The notes: generated from the letters alone by a model not told the origin. Shown: positions 52,971 through 62,201, counted from the stretch's first letter. The stretch: 64,000 nucleotides of DNA from Methyloversatilis sp. (GCA_017984755.1 JAGNYW010000005.1:88631-152630); one strand, 5' to 3'. Translations and numbers: made by a program.

Positions 52971-54176
52971 TCAGCCTCCGATCGCTTCGGCCGGATCGAC
53001 CTTGAGCGCCATTCGAATGGCGACGATGCTGGCCAGCACGCAGATCGCGAGCACGGCGAAAAACCCGGCGACGGAGTCGAACGGCGTCAGCAGCACGTAC
53101 TTGGGAAACAGGGGCGCGGAAAACGTGGCGGTGATCTTGCCGACCACGAATCCGATCGCGCCCAGCGCAAGCGCCTGCTGCATGATCATCGCGGCGATGG
53201 TCCGGTTGCGCGTGCCGATGAGCTTCAGCACCGCGATCTCGCGGATCTTGTCCATGGTCAGCGAATAAATGATGAAGGCAACGATGGCCGCGCTGACGAC
53301 CGCCAGAATCACCAGGAACATGCCGATCTGCCGGGCTGACGTGGCGATCAGCTTTCCGACGAGGATGCCTTCCATCTGCATCCGGGTATAGACGGTCAAA
53401 CGCTTCCAGCGCCGGATGGATTCGGCCACCTCGTCCGGCGCATGACCGGCCTTCAGCGTGACCAGCACCGCGTTGACGAAGGCGTTGCCGTTCTGCGAAG
53501 CGATCACGGCATCCAGCAGACCCGGAACACCGGGGCGATTGAAGGCCGGATTGGCTTCGGTGCGGCGTCGGCTCTGCCAGATCGCGTCGTTGTCCTTGAG
53601 GAACTGCGCTTCCTGGGCATCCCTGAGCGGAATGAATACCATCGGGTCGCCACTGGACGACACCATGCGCCGGGTCAGGCCCACCACCGTGTATTGGTTG
53701 CGGCGGATCTTCAGCACGTCGCCGAGTTCGAATCCGGTCGCGATATCGGCCACCGCTTCATAGTGAGCGCGCGTGACCTGTCGCCCGGCAACGAGATGAG
53801 GCGGCCATCCGGGTGTCGCACCCGGCACGCCGGGCGCGATGCCGACCACCATGCTGCGTACATCCGTCCCGTCCCGGCGCACCTGCGTGGTCAGGTAGGT
53901 CACGTTCGCCGCCCGGGCGACGCCCGGCATGGCAAGGATGGCGCGATACACGTCATCGTTGACGCTGGACGACTCGGCATAGGGACCCAGCGTGTCCTTC
54001 TGCACCACCCAGAGGTCGGCGCCACTGTTGTCGAGCAGCGCCTTGCCGTCGTCCACCATGCCGCGATACACGCCTGCCATGACCAGCGTGACACCGATGA
54101 GCAAGCCAAGACCGACGCCGGTGAAGACGAACTTGCCCCAGGCGTGGAGAATGTCGCGGCCCGCCAGGCTGATCAT
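52971..54176 (-). CDS. ABC exporter permease, FtsX/DevC type
   Basis: 401 residues with a membrane helix near the N-terminus (about 15-37), a large periplasmic domain (about 40-280) and three C-terminal helices (about 285-395). KIREIAVLKLIGTRNRTIAAMIMQQ is the FtsX signature of mechanotransmission permeases, and PAEAIGG at the end is typical. Layout and length match DevC and half-size MacB permeases. The start overlaps the MFP stop (ATGA). Confidence 0.92.
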   Translation of the reverse strand: MISLAGRDILHAWGKFVFTGVGLGLLIGVTLVMAGVYRGMVDDGKALLDNSGADLWVVQKDTLGPYAESSSVNDDVYRAILAMPGVARAANVTYLTTQVRRDGTDVRSMVVGIAPGVPGATPGWPPHLVAGRQVTRAHYEAVADIATGFELGDVLKIRRNQYTVVGLTRRMVSSSGDPMVFIPLRDAQEAQFLKDNDAIWQSRRRTEANPAFNRPGVPGLLDAVIASQNGNAFVNAVLVTLKAGHAPDEVAESIRRWKRLTVYTRMQMEGILVGKLIATSARQIGMFLVILAVVSAAIVAFIIYSLTMDKIREIAVLKLIGTRNRTIAAMIMQQALALGAIGFVVGKITATFSAPLFPKYVLLTPFDSVAGFFAVLAICVLASIVAIRMALKVDPAEAIGG

Positions 54177-55324
54177 CGTGACGCCACCGGAATGCGGTCG
54201 ACCACGTGGATGTGGCTGTTCGCCGTCAGCGCCTTTTCACTGTAGGTCACGACCTCATCTCCATCGACGAGGCCTTCGAGCACCTGCACGTGGCCATCGA
54301 GGTCGGATGCGCCAAGCCTGACCGGGAAGAAATGCAGATCACCCGCGACGATTTTCCAGACGACGACTTGGTCGCCCTCCCTCCGGAGAGCCGTATTCGG
54401 AATCACCGGCGCGGCGGCGAGCGCAGGCAGCTCGACCGTCACTTCAGCCAGTTCGCCCAGGGGCGGCAGCGGCAGCGGGTTTGCACTGAACACCACTTTG
54501 GCCAAGGTTTCCTCGGTCACTGCGTCGGCCATGGGGTCCACCCGCAGCACCTGGCCTTGCAGCACCTCGCCGCCGCGCGAGCGCAGCACGATGCGGGCGG
54601 GCAGCCCGCTCGCCAGCCCCCATGCGCTGATCTGGTCGAAACGCACGTTGATCCACAGGCTCCCGGGTTCAATGATCTCCACCACGGATTGGCCGGCGAC
54701 GATGGTCGTGCCCGGGTCGGCATCGCGTACGGCGACCACGCCATCGACCGGCGCAGTCAGGCGCAGACTGCTTCTCTGCGCCACCAGCCCTTCCCGATCA
54801 GCGCGGGCACGCGCAAGATCTTCCAGTGCGGCGGACAATGCGGCATCGGTGATCTGCAGTTCCTGCCGCTTCGTGGTGACGATTTCCTCGCTGGTCGAGC
54901 GCACCGCAAGCAATTGCTCGTAGCGGCGCGCCTGGGTCTGCGCAAAGGCCTGCCGCGCCTCGGCTTCGCGCAAGGCCGCCTGTGCACGCCTGAATCCCGA
55001 CTCCTGCGAGCGAACGCGGTCATCGAGATCGACCGGATCCATCTCGCCGATGAGCTGCCCTGCTCTGACGCGATCACCCACCTGCACATCCAGGCGCTTG
55101 AGGCGCCCGGCGAACGTCGGGCCGATCCTGTAAGTGTGGCGGGCCTCCACCGTGCCGATGCCGAAAAGCGCTGGCGTCACCGTCCGCGATTCCACGGTGA
55201 CGACCGTCACGGCGACCGGCGCCAGCGGGCCCGAGCGGAGTCCGAGGTAGATGAACAGGGCAAGCAGGGGAATGATGACGGCGAGCAGCGCAAGCGTGCG
55301 TCGTTGCAGGGGCAGCTTCGTCAT
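54173..55324 (-). CDS. Periplasmic adaptor (HlyD/RND-type MFP) of the ABC exporter
   Basis: 383 residues starting at 55324, overlapping the tetR stop (ATGA). One N-terminal membrane helix (about 10-28), then the lipoyl/barrel-sandwich halves (TYRIGPTFAGRLKRLDVQVGDRVRAGQLIGEMDP and LTAPVDGVVAVRDADPGTTIVAGQ) on either side of an Ala/Arg-rich coiled-coil hairpin (about 95-180). Beta-barrel and membrane-proximal domains follow. It links the permease to the NodT outer-membrane duct. Confidence 0.92.
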   Translation of the reverse strand: MTKLPLQRRTLALLAVIIPLLALFIYLGLRSGPLAPVAVTVVTVESRTVTPALFGIGTVEARHTYRIGPTFAGRLKRLDVQVGDRVRAGQLIGEMDPVDLDDRVRSQESGFRRAQAALREAEARQAFAQTQARRYEQLLAVRSTSEEIVTTKRQELQITDAALSAALEDLARARADREGLVAQRSSLRLTAPVDGVVAVRDADPGTTIVAGQSVVEIIEPGSLWINVRFDQISAWGLASGLPARIVLRSRGGEVLQGQVLRVDPMADAVTEETLAKVVFSANPLPLPPLGELAEVTVELPALAAAPVIPNTALRREGDQVVVWKIVAGDLHFFPVRLGASDLDGHVQVLEGLVDGDEVVTYSEKALTANSHIHVVDRIPVASR

Positions 55325-55929
55325 TGCGCGCTTCCGATGCCGCGCCGATAGATCGCAAAGACCCGCGGCGCCTCGCGGCTCATATGCCCCACGTCTCCGG
55401 CCAGCAGCGACTGCATGACCAGACCCTGAATCGTGCCGATGAACAGCGTTGCCGCTGCCCCGTCGTCGAGAGAAGGGGACAGCTCGCCGCTGGCCTTGCC
55501 TTTCCCGATGAGAATGTGAAGACGCTCGCCGTAGCGCTGGATCAGGGTCTGCACCATGCGCTTGGCCGGGGTCGATTCGGCACGCTGCAGCTCGCCGAAC
55601 ATCATCCTGGGCACGCCCGGGTGCTCGGCCACGAATTCGATGTGACTCATGAACATCGCCTCCATGGCGGCCAGAGGCGACTCGACGCCTTTCGCAGCAC
55701 GATCGATCCGGTCCAGCAGGCGCTCTGCCACCCACTCCATGACTGCCTGCCAGATGGCTTCCTTGGTCGGAAAGTGCCGGAACAGCGCCCCCTGGGTCAC
55801 GTTCATGTGTTTGGCAATGGCAGCGGTGGTGATCTCGCTCGGATTCCGCGAGCCGGCGAGTGCCACGACGGACTCGACAGTCACCGCGCGACGTTCGTCG
55901 GCGGGAAGATGCTTCGGATGTGCTTGCAC
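55321..55929 (-). CDS. TetR-family repressor of the exporter operon
   Basis: 202 residues. The N-terminal helix-turn-helix is at about 30-60 (ITTAAIAKHMNVTQGALFRHFPTKEAIWQAV). The C-terminal ligand domain has the TetR_C pattern seen in AcrR/CmeR relatives. It is first in the operon tetR-MFP-permease-ATPase-dnrO-outer membrane duct, so self-control is likely. AT-rich sequence upstream (TAGTGAGTGATTACTAG on the minus strand, about 55950-55966) is a candidate operator with only partial symmetry. Confidence 0.92.
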   Translation of the reverse strand: MQAHPKHLPADERRAVTVESVVALAGSRNPSEITTAAIAKHMNVTQGALFRHFPTKEAIWQAVMEWVAERLLDRIDRAAKGVESPLAAMEAMFMSHIEFVAEHPGVPRMMFGELQRAESTPAKRMVQTLIQRYGERLHILIGKGKASGELSPSLDDGAAATLFIGTIQGLVMQSLLAGDVGHMSREAPRVFAIYRRGIGSAQ

Positions 55930-56172
55930 GGTCGTTTTTCACAAAGCTAGTAATCACTCACTATCTTAACGCAAAAACCCTGAACTGCAACAGCACGTGG
56001 TCATGGCAAGGTCACTTCGGAGTGCCTTATGCTCTCCGCACTCCGCTTTGCGGGAGGCGCACGTTGCGCCCGGCTCGCACCAGCCTTCTGCCGCAACTGT
56101 CGCTGCATGGTCCGATGTCGGCCGATCGAATGCACCAATCACGCAAGATCGAAACCACCAGGATGCAGACTC

Positions 56173-56850
56173 ATGGAACTGAATGCGGATTTTTCGAAGC
56201 GTGCGGCAGAACACGCCGGACATCTCGTGTGGCAACGGTCGCCGATGCCGGGTGTGGAGCGCAAGATGCTCGACCGCATCGGTGACGAGATCGCCCGGGC
56301 GACGACCCTCGTCCGCTATGCGCCGGGGAGCCGCTTTTCCGCCCACACCCACGACGGCGGCGAGGAATTTCTGGTGCTGGAAGGCGTATTCCAGGATGAG
56401 CATGGCGACTATCCGGCGGGGTCGTATGTGCGAAATCCTCCGACTTCGAGCCACGCGCCAGCGTCAAGGCCTGGCTGCACGATCTTCGTGAAGCTCCGGC
56501 AGTTCGACGCAGCGGATCGGGCTTCGGTGCGGATCGATACATCGAAATTGAACCTGGAGGATGTTCCCGGACGAGCAGGCGTCACCGCCGCACCGCTTTT
56601 CGGCGGTGACCGCGAACAGGTCCGTCTGGAACGCTGGGCTACCGGCGCGCACATCGTGCTGGACGCGCCGGCCGGCATGGAGATCCTCGTCATTGACGGC
56701 CGATTCACCGAAAGCGGAGAGACCTTCATGCGCCATTCATGGCTGAGACTTCCCGCCGGCTGTGTCGCGGAGGCATCGGCAGGCGATGGTGGCTGCTCGT
56801 TGTGGGTCAAGGCGGGGCATTCGGACAACCGGCCGATGGGACGGATCTGA
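56173..56850 (+). CDS. ChrR-like bicupin protein
   Basis: 225 residues, start at 56173 behind the sequence ACCAGGATGCAGACTC. Two cupin halves are seen: the first has TTLVRYAPGSRFSAHTHDGGEEFLVLEGVFQDEHGDYPAGSYVRNPP (metal-binding His, His, Glu), the second a weaker ERWATGAHIVLDAPAGMEILVIDGRF. The pattern fits the ChrR cupin domain of anti-sigma factors, but the zinc-binding N-terminal anti-sigma domain and a neighbouring sigma gene are missing. So it is probably an enzyme or sensor of its own. The next gene starts 2 nt after the stop. Confidence 0.75.
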   Translation: MELNADFSKRAAEHAGHLVWQRSPMPGVERKMLDRIGDEIARATTLVRYAPGSRFSAHTHDGGEEFLVLEGVFQDEHGDYPAGSYVRNPPTSSHAPASRPGCTIFVKLRQFDAADRASVRIDTSKLNLEDVPGRAGVTAAPLFGGDREQVRLERWATGAHIVLDAPAGMEILVIDGRFTESGETFMRHSWLRLPAGCVAEASAGDGGCSLWVKAGHSDNRPMGRI

Positions 56851-56852
56851 TC

Positions 56853-57794
56853 ATGGCCGTTTCGCAGCGGCCACGATGCTTCCCCCTGCTCTTCCTGCTC
56901 ATCGCCGCCTTGACCGGAACCGCCGTTGCCGGCACGGAGAACGAAGCGCCGTCAGGCTTTTCCTTCGCGGCCTTCGGAGATGTGCCGTACAGCCACGTCG
57001 AACGCGAACTGATGCTCGAAATGCTGGCGCAGCAGGCTGCACAGCCGCTTGCGTTTTCAATCCACATCGGTGACATCAAGAGTGGCGGCAGTGCTTGCGA
57101 CGATGCAACATTCGCCGATCGGCGGGCGTTGCTGGACAGTTCAGCGCATCCACTGATCGTGCTGCCCGGCGACAACGAGTGGACGGACTGCAGCCGGGCT
57201 TCCGCCGGTTCGTGGGCGCCGCACGAGCGCCTGACTGCCTTGCGTACCCTGTTTTTCTCGACCGGAGAATCCATCGGTCAGCGGCGGATCACGCTGGAGC
57301 GCCAGAAGGCTCTTCCCGAAAACGTGCGCTGGCGACAGGGCAACGTACTGTTCGCGACCTTGAACGTATCGGGCAGCGCGCTTCCGGCCGGGGAAAAGAG
57401 CGCTGCGCTCGAGGGCGCGACGCTGGACTGGCTTGATGAGGCCTTCAGGCAGGCGCGTACGTCGGACGCACGGGCACTAGTGATCGCCTTTCACGCCAAC
57501 CCGGGCTTCGAGTCACATGCAGGAGGCAAGGCCAGGAAGCAATATCGCGACCTGCTCGATCGGCTGGTGGCAGGCGCGGCGACGTACAGGCGCCCTGTCC
57601 TTCTGATTCACGGGGATACGCATCGATTCCGCGTCGACCAGCCGCTGCACGAACCGGTCACCGGACTTCGCCTCGACAACGTGACGAGGCTGGAAACACA
57701 CGGCTCACCCTGGCTGGGCTGGACGCGGGTGGATGTCGATCCGTCCGCGCAGCCGGTGTTCCGCTTCGAGCCCTACCCCCGGCTGCTGCCCTGA
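56853..57794 (+). CDS. Exported calcineurin-like metallophosphoesterase
   Basis: 313 residues from the ATG at 56853. Signal peptide at about 1-26 (LLFLLIAALTGTAVAG). Metal motifs: FAAFGDVPYS, HIGDIKSGGS, LPGDNEWTDC, a His in VIAFHANPG and IHGDTHRF at the end. This fits the metallophosphatase superfamily with a binuclear centre. Substrate unknown. It is co-transcribed with the cupin gene and convergent with the pqq operon. Confidence 0.82.
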   Translation: MAVSQRPRCFPLLFLLIAALTGTAVAGTENEAPSGFSFAAFGDVPYSHVERELMLEMLAQQAAQPLAFSIHIGDIKSGGSACDDATFADRRALLDSSAHPLIVLPGDNEWTDCSRASAGSWAPHERLTALRTLFFSTGESIGQRRITLERQKALPENVRWRQGNVLFATLNVSGSALPAGEKSAALEGATLDWLDEAFRQARTSDARALVIAFHANPGFESHAGGKARKQYRDLLDRLVAGAATYRRPVLLIHGDTHRFRVDQPLHEPVTGLRLDNVTRLETHGSPWLGWTRVDVDPSAQPVFRFEPYPRLLP

Positions 57795-57816
57795 ACGGGC
57801 GCCGCACGTCGTTCAG
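57791..57816. repeat. Inverted repeat spanning both stop codons of convergent genes
   Basis: CTGAACG (57791-57797) and CGTTCAG (57810-57816) form a 7-bp inverted repeat with a 12-nt loop. The arms contain the TGA of the phosphoesterase gene and the TGA of pqqE. It may end transcription from both sides. Confidence 0.4.
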
Positions 57817-58970
57817 AACGGACGGTCGAGCAGCAGGGATTCCTTCGGACCGCGGAAGATGAGCGGCTTCACCTGCGCGGGATTGCCCGGCTTCTGGGCG
57901 TTGTCCACCGCATCGACGATCTTCTGGTGGAACGGCGACTTGTCGCACACCGGGTCTGCGGCAGCCGGGTCATTGGCGACCATGTACGCCTGACAGCGGC
58001 AGCCACCATAGTCCTTTTCCTTTTCCGGACAGCTGGAGCACGGCTCCTTCATCCAGCCGGTGCCGCGGTAGCGGTTGAAGCCTTCCGATTCGTACCAGAT
58101 TTCACGGATGGACGAGGTACGGACATCCGGAAATTCCAGGCCCGGCAGCATGCGCGCCGTGTGACAGGGCAGCGCCTTGCCGTCCGGCGTGATGGTCAGG
58201 AAGATGTTGCCCCAGCCGTTCATGCACTTCTTCGGCCGCGTCTCGTAGTAGTCGGGCACCACGAAGAACAGCTTCATCTTGTTGCCCAGCTTTGCGCGCC
58301 ACTCGTTGGTGACGCGCTCGGCGCGTTCGATCTGTTCGCGCGACGGCAGCAGCTGGTCGCGGTTGATCTGCGCCCAGCCGTAGTACTGCGTATTCGCGAG
58401 TTCGACGTATTCGGCCTCGATATCCACGGCGAGCTGGATGATGGCGTCGATGTGGTCGATGTTCTGCCGGTGGATGGTGCAGTTCATCACCATCGGATAG
58501 CCGTGCGCCTTGATCATGTCGGCGGCGCGGCGCTTCAGGTCGAACGTACGGGTCGAGGACAGGAAGTCGTTCACTTCGCGCGTCGAATCCTGGAAGGACA
58601 GCTGGATGTGCGCAAGCCCGGCCTCCTTCAGCGCCGCGATGCGCTTTTCGTTGAGGCCGACGCCCGACGTAAGCAGGTTGGTGTAGTAGCCCAGCCGGTG
58701 CGCTTCGGCCACGATCAGTTCGAGGTCGTCGCGCAGCATCGGCTCGCCACCCGAAAAGCCGCACTGCACCGAACCAAGCTCGCGCGCTTCGCGCAGTACC
58801 TTGAACCACTGTTCGGTCGTCAGTTCCTGCTCGGTCTTGGCGAAATCGACCGGGTTGTAGCAATACACGCAGTGCAGCGGGCACTTGTAGGTCAGTTCGG
58901 CCAGCAGCCACAGCGGCGGGCCGATTTTCGATGCGTCCTGCGCGACGGCGGCTTCGGCGAGATCGGTCAT
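57813..58970 (-). CDS. pqqE: PqqA peptide cyclase PqqE (radical SAM)
   Basis: PqqE links the Glu and Tyr side chains of PqqA in the first committed step of PQQ synthesis. The 385 residues carry the radical-SAM motif CPLHCVYC (Cys30, Cys34, Cys37) and GFSGGEPMLR. The SPASM-domain Cys cluster is near the end (CSSCPEKEKDYGGCRCQAYM, with further Cys in KKCMNGWGN and LPCHTARM). Length is typical. It starts 1 nt after pqqD, the peptide chaperone that serves it. Confidence 0.97.
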   Translation of the reverse strand: MTDLAEAAVAQDASKIGPPLWLLAELTYKCPLHCVYCYNPVDFAKTEQELTTEQWFKVLREARELGSVQCGFSGGEPMLRDDLELIVAEAHRLGYYTNLLTSGVGLNEKRIAALKEAGLAHIQLSFQDSTREVNDFLSSTRTFDLKRRAADMIKAHGYPMVMNCTIHRQNIDHIDAIIQLAVDIEAEYVELANTQYYGWAQINRDQLLPSREQIERAERVTNEWRAKLGNKMKLFFVVPDYYETRPKKCMNGWGNIFLTITPDGKALPCHTARMLPGLEFPDVRTSSIREIWYESEGFNRYRGTGWMKEPCSSCPEKEKDYGGCRCQAYMVANDPAAADPVCDKSPFHQKIVDAVDNAQKPGNPAQVKPLIFRGPKESLLLDRPF

Positions 58971-58971
58971 G

Positions 58972-59238
58972 TCATTCCACCCAGTTCTGTTGTGTGGCCA
59001 GCTCGATGAAGCCGATCACGTCGGATTCGAGCCCTTGCGTGCCGAAGGTCTTTTCGAGATCGGCGACGATGTCTGCCACGCTCGCCACGCCGTCGCAGCG
59101 CTTCAGGATTTCGCCGGCGCTCTGGTTCAGCTTCACCATGCCCTCCGGGTAGAGCAGCACGAAGGCGTCCTGTGCAGGTTCCCATTGAATGCGGAAGTTG
59201 CGGCCCACCTTCGGAATCGTTGCAGTCGTGACGGTCAT
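58972..59238 (-). CDS. pqqD: PQQ peptide chaperone PqqD
   Basis: PqqD binds PqqA and presents it to PqqE. I favour the ATG at 59238 (88 residues). An ATG nine codons upstream at 59265 would overlap pqqC by 8 nt and is possible. FRIQWEPAQDAFVLLYPEGMVKLNQSAGEIL and the LEKTF helix are typical of the RRE (RiPP recognition element) fold. Operon order pqqA-B-C-D-E is standard. Confidence 0.95.
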   Translation of the reverse strand: MTVTTATIPKVGRNFRIQWEPAQDAFVLLYPEGMVKLNQSAGEILKRCDGVASVADIVADLEKTFGTQGLESDVIGFIELATQQNWVE

Positions 59239-59257
59239 GGCGGCGCTTGCTCCGGGA

Positions 59258-59986
59258 TTACGCATTGACGCCGTAGGCGTTGGCCATCGCGTCGTTCATG
59301 GACCACAGCACATCGAGCTTGAACTGCAGGATGGTCAGTGCGCGTTGCTGCAATTCATATGTATCGAAGTAGTTCAGCGTGACAGCCAGGCCCTGCTCCA
59401 CATCGCGCCGCGCCTGCGTCACGCGGTTGCGGAAGTACTGCAGGCCGCTGCTTTCGATCCATGGGTAGTGCTCGGGCCAGTTGGCGAGGCGCTCCTTGTG
59501 GATCTTCGGCGCGAACAGCTCGGTCAGCGACGAGCACACCGCTTCCTGCCATGGACGCTGCCGGGCGAAGTTGATGTAGGCATCGACCGCGAAGCGCACA
59601 CCGGGCACCACGTGGCGCAGATCGACGATTTCCTCGCGCTTCAGTCCGGTGGCTTCGCCGAGCCGGATCCACGCTTCGATGCCGCCCTCGTCGCGCACCG
59701 TCGTGCCGTCCGGCGCGGTGATTTCGTAACCGTCGTGATCGAGGATGCGCTGTATCCACTGCCGGCGGATTTCACGATCCGGCGTGTTCGACAGGATGGC
59801 CGCGTCCTTCACCGGAATCGCGATCTGGTAGTAGAAACGGTTGGCGACCCAGCCACGGATCTGTTCCGGCGTCGCCTTGCCGGTGTTCAGCATGACGTTG
59901 AACGGATGGTGAATGTGATAGGCACCGCCCTTGTCGCGCAGCTGTGCTTCGAATTCCTCGTGGTTCCAGGGTTTTTGCGTGCTCAT
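59258..59986 (-). CDS. pqqC: Pyrroloquinoline-quinone synthase PqqC
   Basis: Cofactor-free oxidase that performs the last ring closure and eight-electron oxidation to PQQ. 242 residues from 59986, overlapping the pqqB stop (ATGA). [46 protein letters not shown] is highly conserved, including His and Tyr residues of the active site, as is [22 protein letters not shown]. Confidence 0.97.
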   Translation of the reverse strand: MSTQKPWNHEEFEAQLRDKGGAYHIHHPFNVMLNTGKATPEQIRGWVANRFYYQIAIPVKDAAILSNTPDREIRRQWIQRILDHDGYEITAPDGTTVRDEGGIEAWIRLGEATGLKREEIVDLRHVVPGVRFAVDAYINFARQRPWQEAVCSSLTELFAPKIHKERLANWPEHYPWIESSGLQYFRNRVTQARRDVEQGLAVTLNYFDTYELQQRALTILQFKLDVLWSMNDAMANAYGVNA

Positions 59987-60900
59987 ACCGTGATATCCAG
60001 TCCGTCGTGGGAGACCTCGATTCCGAGGGCTTCGAGCTCGCGGCGCTGCGGGCTTTCCTCGTTGAGGATTGGGTTGGTGTTGTTGATGTGGATGAGAATC
60101 CTGCGCGTCGTCGCCGGCAGTTTGCCCAGCCACTCCATCATGCCGTTCGGGCCGCTCTGCGGCAGATGACCCATGTCGCGCGCGTACTTCTTCGACGCCC
60201 CGAGCGCGATCATTTCATCGTCGCTCCAGCAGGTGCCATCGACCAGCACGACGTCGGCGGCCTGCATGGCGGCCCACACGTGCGGCTCGATCTCGACCAG
60301 ACCGGGAGCGTAATAGACCTTGCGACCCGTCTTCGTGTCTTCGATCGTGACACCGATGTTGTCGCCCGGCACAGGCTTGTCGCGCCGGGGCGAATAAGGT
60401 GGAGCATTGCTGCGCAGGCCGTGAGCGTGAAAGCGCAGGCCCGGTGCATTGACGATTTCGAACGCGGATTCATCGATCGGCAGCTCGTTCCAGTTCACGC
60501 CGGAGTAGTGGCCGAGCAGCCGGAACAGCGGGTTGCCCTGCGTCAGGTCGTCGCGTACCGGCGCGGTGCACCAGATTTCGTGCGGCTGGCGGTGTTCGCG
60601 CAGCATGTACAGCCCGGTAGTGTGGTCGATCTGACCATCGATCAGCACGATGGCGCACACTGCGGTGTCGCGCAGCGCGCGCGCGGGCTGAAGTTCGGGG
60701 AAGCGCTGGAACTGCGTGAGGATGTCGGGGGAAGCGTTGAACAGCACCCAGTTCTCATTGTCTGCGGTGACCGTGATCGACGATTGCGTGCGCGCGCGCG
60801 CCTTGATCGTTCCCTTGCGCAGCCCGTCGCAATTTGGGCAGTTGCAGTTCCATTGAGGGAAACCGCCGCCCGCTGCGGAACCCAGTACGTGCACTCGCAT
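59983..60900 (-). CDS. pqqB: PQQ biosynthesis protein PqqB
   Basis: 305 residues of the metallo-beta-lactamase fold. PqqB is thought to hydroxylate the PqqE-derived intermediate. [24 protein letters not shown] is the standard start with its Cys cluster. [21 protein letters not shown] and [11 protein letters not shown] follow as metal-site and family segments. The start at 60900 is chosen because an upstream in-frame ATG lengthens it beyond the family N-terminus. Confidence 0.96.
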   Translation of the reverse strand: MRVHVLGSAAGGGFPQWNCNCPNCDGLRKGTIKARARTQSSITVTADNENWVLFNASPDILTQFQRFPELQPARALRDTAVCAIVLIDGQIDHTTGLYMLREHRQPHEIWCTAPVRDDLTQGNPLFRLLGHYSGVNWNELPIDESAFEIVNAPGLRFHAHGLRSNAPPYSPRRDKPVPGDNIGVTIEDTKTGRKVYYAPGLVEIEPHVWAAMQAADVVLVDGTCWSDDEMIALGASKKYARDMGHLPQSGPNGMMEWLGKLPATTRRILIHINNTNPILNEESPQRRELEALGIEVSHDGLDITV

Positions 60901-61016
60901 GCCGCTCCTCCGGTACCCGTGTTCGGGCACTCTGACCTGTTGTCCATCGCGCCCGGCCGGACACGACGTGGAATTCGGTGCGTTCCGGTCGCCTGCGCCC
61001 GGAACGTTTCAACAAT

Positions 61017-61046
61017 GGGCCCGGATGGCTACCACCATCCGGACCC
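61017..61046 (-). repeat. Hairpin between pqqA and pqqB
   Basis: Read on the minus strand the RNA folds as GGGTCCGGATGG-TGGTAG-CCATCCGGGCCC: a 12-bp stem in which the only imperfect pair is G-U. It lies 9 nt after the pqqA stop and 117 nt before pqqB. No U-run follows, so it fits an mRNA processing or attenuation signal that lets pqqA be made in excess over the enzymes. Confidence 0.6.
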
Positions 61047-61054
61047 GCGCCACC

Positions 61055-61129
61055 TCAGCGGTTGGCGACGTACATCGTGATTTCGAAGCCGAAACGCAGG
61101 TCGGTAGCCTTCGGGGTTTGCCAGTTCAT
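61055..61129 (-). CDS. pqqA: PQQ precursor peptide PqqA
   Basis: A 24-residue peptide starting MNWQTPKATDLRFGFEIT and ending with MYVANR. The Glu and Tyr that become PQQ are spaced E-x3-Y in FEITMYVANR, exactly as in known PqqA. A strong ribosome site (AGGAGAA) precedes the ATG. It heads the pqq operon. Upstream 61130-61319 holds its promoter region and no gene. Confidence 0.97.
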   Translation of the reverse strand: MNWQTPKATDLRFGFEITMYVANR

Positions 61130-61319
61130 GGTTTTCTCCTGATAGTCGGTTGAAATGATCGCGCTGTCCCGCAGCGCCGTTGCAGTATCGTTGCGGCGGC
61201 ACAATGACGCCTCGCAAGGTGAATTAAGCGGGACTAGGGAAATTCATGAAGCGGGGAGAAGCGGACTGCCGAACGCGGGCGGTTGCCGCTCCCGTGTTGT
61301 CGGATCGCCGACGAATGAC

Positions 61320-62201
61320 CTATTCGGTCACGGTGCCGACGACGTCCACCTTCACCCGGATGCTGCGCTGTTCCTGCGCATCGCGCGTGCTGTAACTGAT
61401 CGTACCGCGCTGGGTGCCCTGCTCCCTGGCGCCGCTGGAACCCAGTTCGATCCACTCTCCCACACGGCCGCGGACCGTGGTGACGAGACGGGCACCGCGG
61501 ATCTGTCCGTACTGCGTGTCGGACAGCGATTCCTTCTGCGGCGAAATGTCGAGTGTCACCTGATTGCCGTTGAGGCGTGGCTGCGCATAGAAACCGCTGC
61601 CGACATCGCGGTATTCGGTGCCCTGGGTGACCGCAGCGCCACCGGCGCCCACGACCACCTGACTGAATGGAATCGGGATCGAGCTGCCGACCCGGATGAA
61701 GGCGGTGCCGCCTTCCACCACCTGCACCCGCTGTGAAAGACGGTCGGCCGAGTTGCCGCGGGTGGACCAGACGCGCGCGCCGACACGGCTGTCGCCGCTG
61801 CGGCCTTCGAGCTGCGCACCGCCGTCATCCCCTCGGCCACCGTCGGGCAAGCTCGCCGATACGCTGCCGGAACGAATTTCACCCGACACCGCCGCGCCCT
61901 CCCGTTCCAACGAATCGTCGTTGTCCTGGCGCACGGAGATCATCAGACTGCGCAACGGTGTGTCCATCGCCTCGATCGCCTGCTTCACCGCCGTGCGCGT
62001 CGCCGCATCGGCACGGATGAATATGCGGTTGTTCATGCCGGACAGCGCGGCGTCGTCTCCGACCAGCGGACGCAGGGCGGGCACGATCTGGTCATGCGTG
62101 CGGTGCCGCAGCGGGATGATGTCGAGCCGGGTCTGCGCCCACGATGCGAGCGGAAGGTGCAGCAGACAGACAAGCAGACAGAGCAGGTAGCGGGCAGACA
62201 T
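61320..62201 (-). CDS. Short secretin-like (GspD-related) exported protein
   Basis: 293 residues with a signal peptide (about 1-22, LLHLPLASWA). An N-terminal secretin-type ring domain fills about 25-95 (LDIIPLRHRTHDQIVPALRPLVG...NRIFIRADAATRTAVKQAIEAMD). A Gly/Ser-rich linker follows and then RVQVVEGGTAFIRVGSSIPIPFSQV, as in the first part of secretin domains. The full secretin barrel is missing, so it is unlikely to form a pore. No other type II secretion gene is nearby. The role is unknown. Confidence 0.75.
   Translation of the reverse strand: MSARYLLCLLVCLLHLPLASWAQTRLDIIPLRHRTHDQIVPALRPLVGDDAALSGMNNRIFIRADAATRTAVKQAIEAMDTPLRSLMISVRQDNDDSLEREGAAVSGEIRSGSVSASLPDGGRGDDGGAQLEGRSGDSRVGARVWSTRGNSADRLSQRVQVVEGGTAFIRVGSSIPIPFSQVVVGAGGAAVTQGTEYRDVGSGFYAQPRLNGNQVTLDISPQKESLSDTQYGQIRGARLVTTVRGRVGEWIELGSSGAREQGTQRGTISYSTRDAQEQRSIRVKVDVVGTVTE

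Noticed and set aside
61236-61245. AGGGAAATTC half of the GGGAAA palindrome upstream of pqqA
   Set aside because: The second half (TCCCG) is missing, so it is not counted as a fourth regulator site.
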